DNA from: an uncultured Collinsella sp. | GTDB lineage: Bacteria > Actinomycetota > Coriobacteriia > Coriobacteriales > Coriobacteriaceae | Assembly: GCA_902476475.1 (NCBI GenBank) | Contig: CABSDO010000085.1 | Coordinates: forward strand, 1-8,356 | Length of the DNA: 8,356 bases | Direction: 5' to 3' | Shown here: positions 1 through 6,843 of the stretch, piece after piece | Layout of the letters: every line of letters starts with the position of its first letter | Numbering within the stretch: position 1 is the first letter of the stretch | Position numbers and translations under genes: made by a program | The notes under the pieces: model-generated | What the model saw: the letters and a program-made list of their open reading frames with translations, nothing else | Told to the model about the DNA's origin: nothing | Databases searched by the model: none

Positions 1-943
1 AGGGAAGACGTGCCATCGCGCCGTTGGGGTTGGCGGCTGCCGCGCGCATTGCGTCGCTCTGGGCGCTGGCAATGTTGGCGGCTGCCATGGTGGGATCGCG
101 CATGACCGCGGCTTTCTGCAGGTCCTTGATCATCTGCTCGTCCTCTTGCGAAGCGGCGATGGAGTTGACGCCAAAGCTTACGATCTCGACGCCGCGCAGG
201 TCACGCCAGTCGGCAGAGAGGACCTCGTTGAGCGCGCGGGCGAGCTCGGTGGTGTGGCCGGGGATGGCGCTGTAGCGGATGCCCATCTCCGAGATCTTGG
301 CAAAGGCGGGCTGCAGGGCGGTGAGCAGCTCGGACTTAAGCTGGCTGTCGATCTTGTCGCGCGTGTAGCTATCGGTCACGTTGCCGCATACGTTGGTGTA
401 GAACAGCAGCGGGTTGGTGATGCGGTACGAATACTCGCCGTTGCAGCGCACGGAGATGTCGACGTCCAGGCCAATGTTGTTATCGACCACGCGGAAGGGC
501 ACGGGCGAGGCGGTGCCGTACTTGTTGCCGATGATCTCCTTGGTGTTGATGAAGTAGACACGCTGGTCCTTGCCCGCGTCGCCGCCAAAAGTAAAGCGGC
601 TGCCGATATTGGCGAAGGTCTCCTTGATGGAATCGCCCAGGTTGCCGCTAAAGACGCTCGGCTCGCTGCCGGTATCGAAGACGAACTCACCGGGCTCCAG
701 CGCGACTTCGATGATCTTGCCGTTTTGCACCACGAGCATGCCCTGGCCGTCGTTGACGGCGATGACGGAGCCGTTGGAGATGACGTTGTCCTCGCCGCGC
801 GTGTTGGAGCTGCGGCCGCCGGTGCGCTTGCTGCCCTTGCAGGCCAAGACGTCAGCGGGCATCGATTCGCAATAGATAAATTCCTTCCACTGGTCGGCCA
901 TGACGCCGCCGGCAGCACCCAATCCAGCTTTCAAGAGTCCCAT
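1..943 (-). CDS. SPFH-domain protein, YdjI-like (3' end cut off by window edge)
   Basis: An open frame runs from ATG at 943 to the left edge (314 codons seen, no stop), so the C-terminus is missing. A Shine-Dalgarno AAGGAA (951-956) lies 7 nt before the ATG. The N-terminus (MGLLKAGLGAAGGVMADQWK) is a short glycine/alanine-rich amphipathic stretch, followed by an SPFH core at about residues 25-260 with the family-typical stretches ISNGSVIAVNDGQ, LEPGEF and SFGVNSI. The last visible part, about 270-314, is Ala/Met/Asn-rich and helical. Homologues of this COG4260 type usually end in a zinc ribbon, which would lie outside the window. Such proteins are often mislabelled 'virion core protein'; nothing viral is nearby. 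SPFH proteins form oligomeric scaffolds on the membrane's inner face. In B. subtilis, YdjI works with YdjG to recruit PspA. It is the third gene of an operon, 48 bp after the zinc-ribbon membrane protein. The family call is firm; the stress role is inferred from the relative. Confidence 0.85.
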   Translation of the reverse strand, partial: MGLLKAGLGAAGGVMADQWKEFIYCESMPADVLACKGSKRTGGRSSNTRGEDNVISNGSVIAVNDGQGMLVVQNGKIIEVALEPGEFVFDTGSEPSVFSGNLGDSIKETFANIGSRFTFGGDAGKDQRVYFINTKEIIGNKYGTASPVPFRVVDNNIGLDVDISVRCNGEYSYRITNPLLFYTNVCGNVTDSYTRDKIDSQLKSELLTALQPAFAKISEMGIRYSAIPGHTTELARALNEVLSADWRDLRGVEIVSFGVNSIAASQEDEQMIKDLQKAAVMRDPTMAAANIASAQSDAMRAAAANPNGAMARLP

Positions 944-991
944 GGTGATCTTCCTTTCTCGTCAAAGGCCGGGTGGTATTGGTCAGAATGG

Positions 992-2314
992 CTAATCGTC
1001 CTTGTTGTCCTTCATGACAACGGTGGTCTCGGTGTGGCTGAAGGTGTCGTGCTTCTCGGTCAGGTCGAGCTCGCCGCAGTAGCAGTCGGCGTGGGTGGCC
1101 TCGTTGGCCGTCTTGAGCTGGCCTACCAGCAGCACGTCTGCGATGATCACGATGATCAGCGGCGCGACGATGTTGATGAGGATGCCCTCGACATCAAAGG
1201 TGAGGTAATCCGGATCGAAGGCGTTCTCGCCCATAAAGAGAATCTGGGAAAGGACAAATCCGATCGCAAAGAACAGCACCGAGGCGATAGCGAGCTTGGG
1301 CTTGGAGCAGGGAAGCTCGCCGACCATGCGGCCGGTTTGGCCGTTCATGGCAAACAGGTAACCCTTGCCGTTCCACGAGGTAGAGAGCATCCACACGGGG
1401 AACAGAGCATAATCGTTTTCTTCCCAGGTGTAGTCGAGCTGCTTGCTTTCGACCGTGGCGTCGTCGTACTCGTCGACGACGGTCTCGCGCAGGGCTGAGA
1501 TCGTGCTCTCCTCCATGCGGCGCTCGGCGCGCGCCTTGCAGGTTTCGCAATCCTCGTCATAGCGGTTGGCGATGTAGCCGGGCATATAGGCGACCGAGAA
1601 CGGGCGCAGCGCGTCGTAGTCAAACGGCTCGATGGCGTCCATGTGGCCGTCGGGCATCTTGGACGATCCGTCGACGGGCACGCGCTCAAACGAGATATTG
1701 CCCTTACGGTAGGCGTCGTAGTGGTCGGTGGTCGTGACGGTGCGGTCGGATTCCTCGGTCACGGTCTCGTTGGTCGCGTCAAAGTACACTTCGCCGTCCA
1801 CTCGGGCACCGTAGAGCCAAAACGGCACGTAGACGCCTTGGACCTCGTCGATATGGTTGCCGGTGACGAAGCTCTTGGGCAGCAGGATCTTGCCCTTGTA
1901 GTGCTCCTTGAGTGCCGCCATGACGTCGTCGCGCCCGAGCTTGAACGGGATCACCAGGTCGGGGGAGAAATCTCCCGAGAGCTGACCGGGTGCCACGGCG
2001 GAATTGCCGCAGTACGGGCAGGTGGTAACGGCGACGGTGCCGTCCGAGACCAGCTCGGCGCCACACGATGAGCAGATGTAGCCGGCGTTTTGGGCCAGTT
2101 CCTGCACCGCTTCGTCGACGGCGGGCTTGGGCGTTGTGGCTGCGGCGTCGGCTTTGGCATCTGCCTTGTCCTGGCGCTCGCGATAGAGGGCCTCGACTTC
2201 CTCGACTTCAAAGCGCGAGTCGCAGTAGTCGCAGACGAGCTTTTGCTCGGCGCTGGCAAAGTGAAGGGGGCCGCCACACGCGGGGCACTGATAGTTGACG
2301 CTCTCGAAGGCCAT
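992..2314 (-). CDS. Membrane protein with two N-terminal zinc ribbons (TFIIB-type), YdjG-like
   Basis: 440 residues; ATG preceded by AAAGGA (2321-2326) with a 6-nt gap. Two four-cysteine zinc ribbons are visible: C10/C13/C28/C31 and C81/C84/C99/C102, joined by a charged, Ala/Lys-rich linker. A further CxxC occurs in the DEDCETCKARAERR segment. The central domain (about 110-335) is soluble and mixed alpha/beta. Two hydrophobic helices follow at about 341-361 and 377-398. The cytoplasmic tail has a CYC motif (411-413) and the segment DTFSHTETTVV. There is no signal peptide, so ribbons and tail should both face the cytoplasm. Proteins of this build are often misannotated as 'primosomal protein N'/helicase' because of the ribbons; no helicase motif is present. 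It lies 24 bp after the DUF4428 gene and 48 bp before the SPFH gene, matching the pairing of YdjG with YdjI in B. subtilis. Its molecular function is unknown; a membrane anchor or adaptor for the SPFH scaffold is the likely role. Confidence 0.85.
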   Translation of the reverse strand: MAFESVNYQCPACGGPLHFASAEQKLVCDYCDSRFEVEEVEALYRERQDKADAKADAAATTPKPAVDEAVQELAQNAGYICSSCGAELVSDGTVAVTTCPYCGNSAVAPGQLSGDFSPDLVIPFKLGRDDVMAALKEHYKGKILLPKSFVTGNHIDEVQGVYVPFWLYGARVDGEVYFDATNETVTEESDRTVTTTDHYDAYRKGNISFERVPVDGSSKMPDGHMDAIEPFDYDALRPFSVAYMPGYIANRYDEDCETCKARAERRMEESTISALRETVVDEYDDATVESKQLDYTWEENDYALFPVWMLSTSWNGKGYLFAMNGQTGRMVGELPCSKPKLAIASVLFFAIGFVLSQILFMGENAFDPDYLTFDVEGILINIVAPLIIVIIADVLLVGQLKTANEATHADCYCGELDLTEKHDTFSHTETTVVMKDNKDD

Positions 2315-2338
2315 GATCGGTCCTTTCCGTGCCGGGGG

Positions 2339-3076
2339 CTATGCGCCGATGGCGCCGCCGCAGTATTCGCAGCGCCCGCTGGCATCGGGAATGGTGGTCG
2401 CACCGCAGAAGGGGCACGTGACCGCGGTCTTGGGGGCCTTGGCTGCCACGACGCTGTCGCGCGTCTCCTGGCGCAGCTGCACCAGTGCGTCGCGGACTTC
2501 GGTTGCCTGGCGCTTGGCCTCGCGGTACTCGATGGACCCGCGCTGATCGATGGTGGAGTCGTTCACGCGCAGGTCGATCTCGGTAAAGTACGGCGTGTTG
2601 ACGTGGATGGTCAGGTTAAAGTCGTAATCCAGGTCGTAGCGCGGCGGGTCGTAGCTCTTGCGCTCGCCGTCCTTGGTCTCGCGATAGATCTCGGTGCGAT
2701 GCTCGTCGATATCCATATCGCAGCCGAGTACCTGCGAGAACTCGATGATGTCGGGGTTGGCATCGCGCCAGCGAGTCTGCGAGGTAATGATCAGCAGGCC
2801 CGCGTCCTCGTCGAGCATGATGTTGGTGCGCCCGGCAGAGAGCGTGCGCGTGGGGTTGAACGAGGCCAGGCGCTCGGCATTGGCCTCGCGGTAGGCGAGT
2901 TGCTCGCGGATGTCATCCGCGGTGCTGGAGCGATAGCCGCCAAAGAAGGGGGAGAGCTTGCCGACGCACTCTTTGCACAGGTAGCCTTCGTTGATCTTGG
3001 TCTTTCCCAAAAGTCCCAGCTCGGTACCGCAAATCGCGCACTCTTTCTTCTCGAACATCTTGTCAAAGAAGCCCAT
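2339..3076 (-). CDS. DUF4428 domain protein with C-terminal zinc ribbon
   Basis: 245 residues, first gene of the minus-strand operon; ATG preceded by a strong GGGAGG (3082-3087) at 5 nt. The N-terminus is a DUF4428-type zinc finger with C13/C16 and C34/C37 and the typical continuation GKLSPFFGG. The middle (about 85-175) contains DEDAGLLIITSQ and IIEFSQVLGCDMDIDE. This pattern resembles the PH-like strand-rich part found after DUF4428 in other Gram-positive proteins; I infer it from pattern only. A helical, charged stretch (about 180-205) leads to a second zinc ribbon at the C-terminus, C221/C224/C236/C239. It has no signal peptide or membrane segment, so it should be cytosolic. It precedes the YdjG-like gene by 24 bp, and all three operon products belong to zinc-ribbon or SPFH families, suggesting one complex. 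No enzymatic motif is visible, and the biochemical role is unknown. Confidence 0.85.
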   Translation of the reverse strand: MGFFDKMFEKKECAICGTELGLLGKTKINEGYLCKECVGKLSPFFGGYRSSTADDIREQLAYREANAERLASFNPTRTLSAGRTNIMLDEDAGLLIITSQTRWRDANPDIIEFSQVLGCDMDIDEHRTEIYRETKDGERKSYDPPRYDLDYDFNLTIHVNTPYFTEIDLRVNDSTIDQRGSIEYREAKRQATEVRDALVQLRQETRDSVVAAKAPKTAVTCPFCGATTIPDASGRCEYCGGAIGA

Positions 3077-3292
3077 GGCTGCCTCCCATCAACTGGTAGC
3101 GTGTGTCACTTTTGATGATGGGTGAGCGCGCGATCTTTCACGATACCCAGACGGCTCAACGAGTCTCCACAACTGGGACAGATGGCCCATTTTTGACCAG
3201 TCGCTGGGGACACTCTTCGGCCACTCATTGGGGACGTACTTAAATGAGTGGCGGTTGGGGACGCTCCATGCCGAATGTGGGCGCCGTCCTTG
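3077..3292. other. Intergenic region, repeat-like words
   Basis: This 216-bp gap lies between the end of the DUF1593 gene and the start of the DUF4428 operon. It should contain the operon promoter, but I see no convincing -35/-10 pair on the minus strand. Three copies of TGGGGAC (3205-3211, 3229-3235, 3256-3262) and the related TGGGACA near 3175 sit in about 90 bp, interleaved with the 10-bp inverted repeat at 3220-3252. No open frame of interest and no U-tract terminator were found. Confidence 0.5.
3220..3252. repeat. Perfect 10-bp inverted repeat in a TGGGGAC-rich stretch
   Basis: GCCACTCATT at 3220-3229 is the exact reverse complement of AATGAGTGGC at 3243-3252, with a 13-nt loop containing GGGGACGTAC. 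It sits 41 bp beyond the stop of the DUF1593 gene. No T-run follows on either strand, so it is not a standard rho-independent terminator. The surrounding repeated TGGGGAC words and the hairpin suggest a REP/RAYT-type dispersed element or its remnant. That reading is inference, since only one copy can be seen here. Confidence 0.55.
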
Positions 3293-4804
3293 CTATGCCA
3301 CGGTCACGGCAACCTGGGCGTAGCGGCTGCAGGGGCGCTCGGCGCGCGTCTGCACGGTAAGGGTGAGCACGAAGCGGTCGCCGGGCTGTGCGTCGGCGGG
3401 CACGATAAAAGTGGTGCTCACCGTGCATTCCTGCCACAGCGAAAGATCCTGCGCGCCTGCATAGCTCGAAGGATCCACGGCTACATCCCAATGTGCATCA
3501 AAGCCCTTGTCGTCGGGGTCGACGATGGTCGCTGCAAGGGTGACGCGCTCGCCTGCTGTAACGCTGCGGTCGGCCGTGACCTCGACAACATATGCCGGAT
3601 GCGAGCAGATGGCCGGATCATGGGCGCACCATTGCGCGCGGGCGGCAAAGTCTTCCTGATAGGCGCGCAGGTAGGGATTGGGGTTGTTGCCTGTGGGCGT
3701 GCCGATGGCGGCAAAACCGGTGGGTGCGTCCGCATCAGGATACCCATCAAGAAACATGCGGCCGAGCAACGTATCGAAGCCGCGGTCATCGATGCCGCGC
3801 AGGCCAAACGGCAGCAGCGGAATATAGGTCATGCTGTCGCCTTCGGCCATAAAGTCGCCGCGCTCAAACTGCATCGCGGGTATGCCTTCTAGACCCCAAT
3901 CCAGACGAGCATGCTTGCCAAACTGAAAGCGTTCGGGCTCGTTTTCGTAGACCTTACCGTCGCCGTAGAGCATATAGCGCGCCATGAGGGGGCCGTTGCC
4001 CTGCGTGAGATTTTGCTCGGGCCAAGGAGCCTTAAACAGCGGCAGCGTATCGGGCTGAGCCATCTTGGCGTCGACATAGCCGCCATACATATAGGGCACG
4101 CACCAAAAGATGAGCTCGGGAAAGAGCTCGCGCCCATGGTCGAGCCATGAGTTGTCCTGCCCTACGCCATCGGCAACGCCCATCACGCGCACCTTCCGAT
4201 AGACTCGCTGCTGCACGGCAGACCATTCGGGCGTGGCGCGATAACGCTCGGCAATGCTCATCAGGGCGCGAACGATGGTGTTCATGCCACCCCAGCTGAG
4301 CAGCCATAACGTACGCGGATCATCATCCAAAATTGCCTGCGCAATTACGCGAGACCCCTCAGTTTCCTCAGTCACATCACCCTCAAAGGCAACATTTCCC
4401 ACAAAGGTGCGCTCGATCATCTGGGCGGGCGTGGGAAACGGCGGCTCACCGGCAGCGTCCGCATTCGCCTGCAACTGCGGCCAAGCCTGGGCATATTCAT
4501 TACTCCAGAGGCTCTCAATCCAATGCTCGGGAAACGGACGATACTCACGAAGCTCGCCGGCCAGCGGATCAGGCTCATGAGGCACAACAGCCCACTCATA
4601 AGAGCGACGCCCTTTGGTCCGCCAATGCGGATTCACCTCACCGAGCGTATGAACCCCATCCCCAAGAAAGTGATACTGCGAAGCCGTATACACTACAGCC
4701 TGAACATCAAGCACATTAAGATACAGAGCCAAATGAATGAGCGAGTTCATATCATCGACTTCCATATCGGTAGTAACAATCACCCGAGTCAAATTCTGGG
4801 ACAT
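3293..4804 (-). CDS. DUF1593 (Sde182-type) nucleoside-hydrolase-like protein with C-terminal Ig-like domain
   Basis: 503 residues from ATG at 4804, which has GGAG (4813-4816) 8 nt upstream; the frame stays open to a TTG at 4828, but that lies upstream of this ribosome site and is less likely. The N-terminus carries RVIVTTDMEVDDMNS, with D13, E15, D17 and D18 resembling the metal-binding Asp cluster of inosine-uridine nucleoside hydrolases. Further family-type stretches are LWLLSWGGMNTI, NSWLDHGRELFPE and EGDSMTYIPLLPFGLRG. Residues about 402-503 form a beta-rich Ig-like domain (VVEVTADRSVTAGERVTLAATIVD), as in the Sde182 C-terminal domain. No signal peptide is visible, so the protein is probably cytoplasmic, unlike secreted relatives. 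Family members are linked to polysaccharide use, but their reaction is not settled; ribosyl or glycosyl hydrolysis is plausible. It follows the esterase gene on the same strand after a 263-bp gap holding a large inverted repeat, so it may have its own promoter. Its first 120 bp are unusually AT-rich. Confidence 0.85.
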   Translation of the reverse strand: MSQNLTRVIVTTDMEVDDMNSLIHLALYLNVLDVQAVVYTASQYHFLGDGVHTLGEVNPHWRTKGRRSYEWAVVPHEPDPLAGELREYRPFPEHWIESLWSNEYAQAWPQLQANADAAGEPPFPTPAQMIERTFVGNVAFEGDVTEETEGSRVIAQAILDDDPRTLWLLSWGGMNTIVRALMSIAERYRATPEWSAVQQRVYRKVRVMGVADGVGQDNSWLDHGRELFPELIFWCVPYMYGGYVDAKMAQPDTLPLFKAPWPEQNLTQGNGPLMARYMLYGDGKVYENEPERFQFGKHARLDWGLEGIPAMQFERGDFMAEGDSMTYIPLLPFGLRGIDDRGFDTLLGRMFLDGYPDADAPTGFAAIGTPTGNNPNPYLRAYQEDFAARAQWCAHDPAICSHPAYVVEVTADRSVTAGERVTLAATIVDPDDKGFDAHWDVAVDPSSYAGAQDLSLWQECTVSTTFIVPADAQPGDRFVLTLTVQTRAERPCSRYAQVAVTVA

Positions 4805-5067
4805 AGGAGCAGCTCCAATCAAAATCAATTCAGCCAGTTACGCGCAAGGCAAGACGGGACCCACGCCCCCATCGCCACCGACCCGGCGCGCAGCCGGAAG
4901 CGGCCGGCCAGGGCCAACGACAGTGGCAACGCAGCGGGGACCGGGGCTTAGTTTTGCAAACATTCCACAGGGGGCATGGGCCGGCGCAGCGCGAAGCGCA
5001 AGGCGCCGGCCCATGCATGCCCGAGGACGTTTGCAAAACTAAGCCCCGGTCCCCGCGCCGGGACGGA
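4805..5067. other. Intergenic region with large palindromic element
   Basis: This gap lies between the esterase stop and the DUF1593 start, both on the minus strand. It is very GC-rich at 4860-4933 and is dominated by the inverted repeat at 4934-5056. A further near-match joins 4878-4890 to 5054-5066 (12 of 13 complementary), so the element may extend to about 190 bp. The ribosome site of the DUF1593 gene is at 4813-4816. No clear promoter is visible, and the short open frames across the gap have no recognisable protein or ribosome site. Confidence 0.55.
4934..5056. repeat. 123-bp inverted repeat: 28-bp perfect arms, inner 14-bp arms, GCGAAGC tip
   Basis: The left arm 4934-4961 is the exact reverse complement of 5029-5056 over all 28 bases; each arm contains CTTAGTTTTGCAAAC or its complement, including the palindrome TTTGCAAA. 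Inside, after a mostly unpaired 12/12-nt internal loop, 4974-4987 pairs perfectly with 5003-5016 (14 bp). The 15-nt tip contains GCGC-GAA-GCGC (4989-4999), whose core GCGAAGC is a known, exceptionally stable DNA mini-hairpin. On the minus strand the structure begins 11 nt after the esterase stop and could end or protect that transcript, but it lacks a following U-tract. Alternatives are a REP/BIME or MITE-like dispersed element, or a protein-binding palindrome. The structure is certain from the sequence; the role is open. Confidence 0.9.
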
Positions 5068-6405
5068 TTATCTATTGACCCTGGCCGACCACTCCCAGCA
5101 GCCCACCGGCTCGCCGTCGATGAGTACGCTGCCCCCGTCGAAGTCTTGATAACACAGGTCGTTGAATTGGTGGATCCACACGCCGTGGTTGAACGTCTTT
5201 TTGGGCGAGCCGTCGGCCTCGCGATAGCGCCCGGTCAGGTCCTCGACATGACTAAAGTAGGTGAGGTGCACGTTGGCTCCGGCGTCACGCAGGCGTGCCG
5301 TGAGCGGCAGAACGGTCTGTTGCGGAGACACGAGTTCGTCGCCCTTGGAGTGCGTAAACCACAGCGGCGTCTTGGCGAGCGCGGCTACGTCCTCCTCCGT
5401 GGCGTTGTACCACGGGGCACAGCAGGGAAGGCCGGCGGCGAAGAAATTGGGGTAGTCGGCGCACAGGCGCAGGGTCATAAAGCCGCCGTTGGAAAGACCG
5501 GCGACCACGATGCGGTCGGTGTCGATGCGGTCGGCGTGCTCGGCGACAAACTCGTCGATGAGCGCCTTGAGCACGGGGGAGTAGATGCTCTGGTTGGAGC
5601 GACCGAGCTGCTCGATGCCGTTGTCCATCCAAAACGTGGGCGACTGCGGCACGAGCACCCAGGCAAAGCCGCCAAAGTAGCGCTGGATTTGCGCCTGGCT
5701 AATGGCTGTCACGCGGTTGCCTATATAGGCGCGCGTGGCACCTTCGCCCTGCGTGGCACCCTTGCCTTCGCCGGCGCCGTGCAGGTACACCACGAGCGGG
5801 GCCTTTTGGGGCACGACCGTGGTCTCGGGCGCGAAGGGATTGAAGCAGGCCGAGTCCTCTGCCTTAAAGTTGGGCTCAAAGAAGCCGTACTCGAGCGCGA
5901 TGCCATTGACGGCGGTCTTTTGTACGGCATTGCTCCAGCCCTTGAGCGCGGGGCAGATGTCGCCGCGACAGGTATCGAAGACCAGGCCGCAGGTGGGGTC
6001 GTCGCCGTCGTTGCCGGGAAGAGCCGCGAGCTGCGTGACGTGCAGCTGGTCATCGAGCATGCGCGAGCCCATGACGCCGCCTTCGATCTTTTTGGTCAGG
6101 CGCTGCTCGGCGACCTCGAGTGCCACATGGGTGCCCACGGCGAGCTTGCGGCCGTTCTCGTCACACGGATACGCGGCGAGAACGTCGATGTAACCCACGG
6201 AGGGCGCGGCATGGTCGGCGCCGTGCTCCTTGCGCATCAGGACCTCGCCCGTGCGCTCGTGACGCTCTACATATATATGGAAAGCGTTCGCATCGACATC
6301 GTTGGCGCGCACGGTGCAGGGTAGGTCGAGAACGACCTTGCTGATCCAGGGGCCAAAGTCACCCAAGGTGGTGACGGTTGCGTAGGTGCGCGATTTGAGT
6401 TCCAT
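5068..6405 (-). CDS. Alpha/beta-hydrolase esterase or prolyl-oligopeptidase-type serine hydrolase with Ig-like N-terminal part
   Basis: 445 residues from ATG at 6405, which has AAGGAG (6412-6417) at 6 nt; a longer frame from a TTG at 6447 lacks this support. The C-terminal half is an alpha/beta hydrolase: oxyanion segment VVYLHGAGEG (H209-G212), nucleophile elbow GLSNGG with S305, a probable acid D356 in HSKGDELVSP, and a probable H407 in FNHGVW. The N-terminal part (about 1-190) is strand-rich, with TLGDFGPWISKVVLDL and IYVERHERTGEVL. It resembles the Ig-like N-terminal domain of EstA-type esterases such as Thermotoga TM0033. No signal peptide is visible, so the enzyme is probably cytoplasmic. 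Cysteines are frequent (10 or more), which suits a reducing compartment. Likely activity is hydrolysis of ester groups on sugars or small acyl esters; peptidase activity is less likely. It is divergent from the PTS permease and upstream of the DUF1593 gene, which hints at carbohydrate use. The fold is sure, the substrate is not. Confidence 0.87.
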   Translation of the reverse strand: MELKSRTYATVTTLGDFGPWISKVVLDLPCTVRANDVDANAFHIYVERHERTGEVLMRKEHGADHAAPSVGYIDVLAAYPCDENGRKLAVGTHVALEVAEQRLTKKIEGGVMGSRMLDDQLHVTQLAALPGNDGDDPTCGLVFDTCRGDICPALKGWSNAVQKTAVNGIALEYGFFEPNFKAEDSACFNPFAPETTVVPQKAPLVVYLHGAGEGKGATQGEGATRAYIGNRVTAISQAQIQRYFGGFAWVLVPQSPTFWMDNGIEQLGRSNQSIYSPVLKALIDEFVAEHADRIDTDRIVVAGLSNGGFMTLRLCADYPNFFAAGLPCCAPWYNATEEDVAALAKTPLWFTHSKGDELVSPQQTVLPLTARLRDAGANVHLTYFSHVEDLTGRYREADGSPKKTFNHGVWIHQFNDLCYQDFDGGSVLIDGEPVGCWEWSARVNR

Positions 6406-6453
6406 GAGCTGCTCCTTCGTGCCGCAAATGCTAAACAAGAGCGGCAATACAAT

Positions 6454-6467
6454 CTAAACATGTTTAG
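6454..6467. promoter_or_regulatory. Operator-like palindrome, esterase side
   Basis: CTAAACATGTTTAG is a perfect 14-bp palindrome, starting 49 bp upstream of the esterase ATG. It overlaps GTTTAGTTTA (6462-6471), the reverse complement of the TAAACTAAAC found on the PTS side. If the candidate -10 at 6479-6484 is right, it lies just after the transcription start, a place suited to repression. Confidence 0.5.
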
Positions 6468-6478
6468 TTTAATGCAGA

Positions 6479-6508
6479 ATTGTAGAACGAGCAGTTGAAC
6501 TCGGTAAA
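6479..6508 (-). promoter_or_regulatory. Candidate esterase promoter
   Basis: On the minus strand, TTTACC (6508-6503) and TACAAT (6484-6479) are separated by 18 bp, a fair sigma-70 match. Transcription would begin near 6472, giving a leader of about 65 nt that includes the palindrome at 6454-6467 and another TAAAC word at 6432-6436. This rests on motif matching only. Confidence 0.35.
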
Positions 6509-6535
6509 CGGCAAGATGAACACGTAATGAACCGC

Positions 6536-6549
6536 TAAACATATGTTTA
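6536..6549. promoter_or_regulatory. Second operator-like palindrome
   Basis: TAAACATATGTTTA is a perfect 14-bp palindrome with the same half-site as 6454-6467 but two extra central bases in the spacing (TAAACATATGTTTA against TAAACATGTTTA). An outer pair, GCTAAA (6534-6539) and TTTAGC (6556-6561), surrounds it. It lies upstream of the candidate esterase promoter, about 82 bp from the first palindrome, and could support looping or cooperative binding. Confidence 0.45.
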
Positions 6550-6744
6550 ATAATCTTTAGCAGGGCTTTTACTGATGAGCTAGCAGGAGGCGGAGGTGTC
6601 TATCAAAGCAAAAGTCCACGAAAAAGGCCATATACCATTTTTGCCAAAATAGACAATCTTCCGTCGTCCAAGTCCGTTTACCCCCGATTTCCTACCGTTC
6701 ACCGGACTTCAGACGGCAAAACTGCCACAAATTCAGCGCTCCGT

Positions 6745-6786
6745 GTAAACTAAACGCTGTAAACGTTCAGTAAACAGATTGTTTAC
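6745..6786. promoter_or_regulatory. GTAAAC cluster upstream of PTS gene
   Basis: GTAAAC begins at 6745, 6759 and 6770, with TAAACTAAAC at 6746-6755. The last copy forms GTAAACA-GAT-TGTTTAC (6770-6786), a perfect 7-bp inverted repeat around 3 bases. The cluster lies about 50-90 bp upstream of the start implied by the -10 candidate at 6823, suiting an activator or an upstream operator. Confidence 0.45.
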
Positions 6787-6822
6787 GACAGCGTATCCAA
6801 GGGCTCGGCAGCCGTAAGGGGT

Positions 6823-6828
6823 TATAGT
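6823..6828 (+). promoter_or_regulatory. Candidate -10 element of the PTS gene
   Basis: TATAGT is a good -10 match. No consensus -35 is found 16-18 bp upstream, where the sequence is GC-rich; this fits a promoter that needs an activator, or the call may be wrong. The implied leader is about 58 nt. Confidence 0.35.
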
Positions 6829-6843
6829 CGCCGGGCCAAAGGC

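Noticed and set aside
1..943. Phage or virus origin of the SPFH gene
   Set aside because: The 'virion core protein' name attached to this family is historical; no phage genes or integration marks are present.
146..1498. 450-codon plus-strand open frame at the left end
   Set aside because: It runs antisense across both the SPFH and zinc-ribbon genes, has a Val/Ala/Gly/Asp-rich low-information protein and matches no family.
4737..5042. Short open frames over the 4805-5067 gap
   Set aside because: Their sequence follows the palindrome and the antisense of the DUF1593 start, with no ribosome site or recognisable product.
4934..5056. Reading the large inverted repeat as a simple rho-independent terminator, CRISPR unit or integron site
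   Set aside because: There is no U-tract, no tandem repeat-spacer pattern and no integrase or cassette context; it is kept as a repeat of unknown role.
4954..6324. 456-codon plus-strand open frame opposite the esterase, and a similar 341-codon one at 2090-3115
   Set aside because: Both are antisense shadows of well-supported genes; the first also starts inside the large inverted repeat.
6406..6447. Upstream TTG start for the esterase, and likewise TTG at 4828 for the DUF1593 gene
   Set aside because: In both cases a downstream ATG (6405 and 4804) has a well-placed ribosome site, which would lie inside the extended coding frame.
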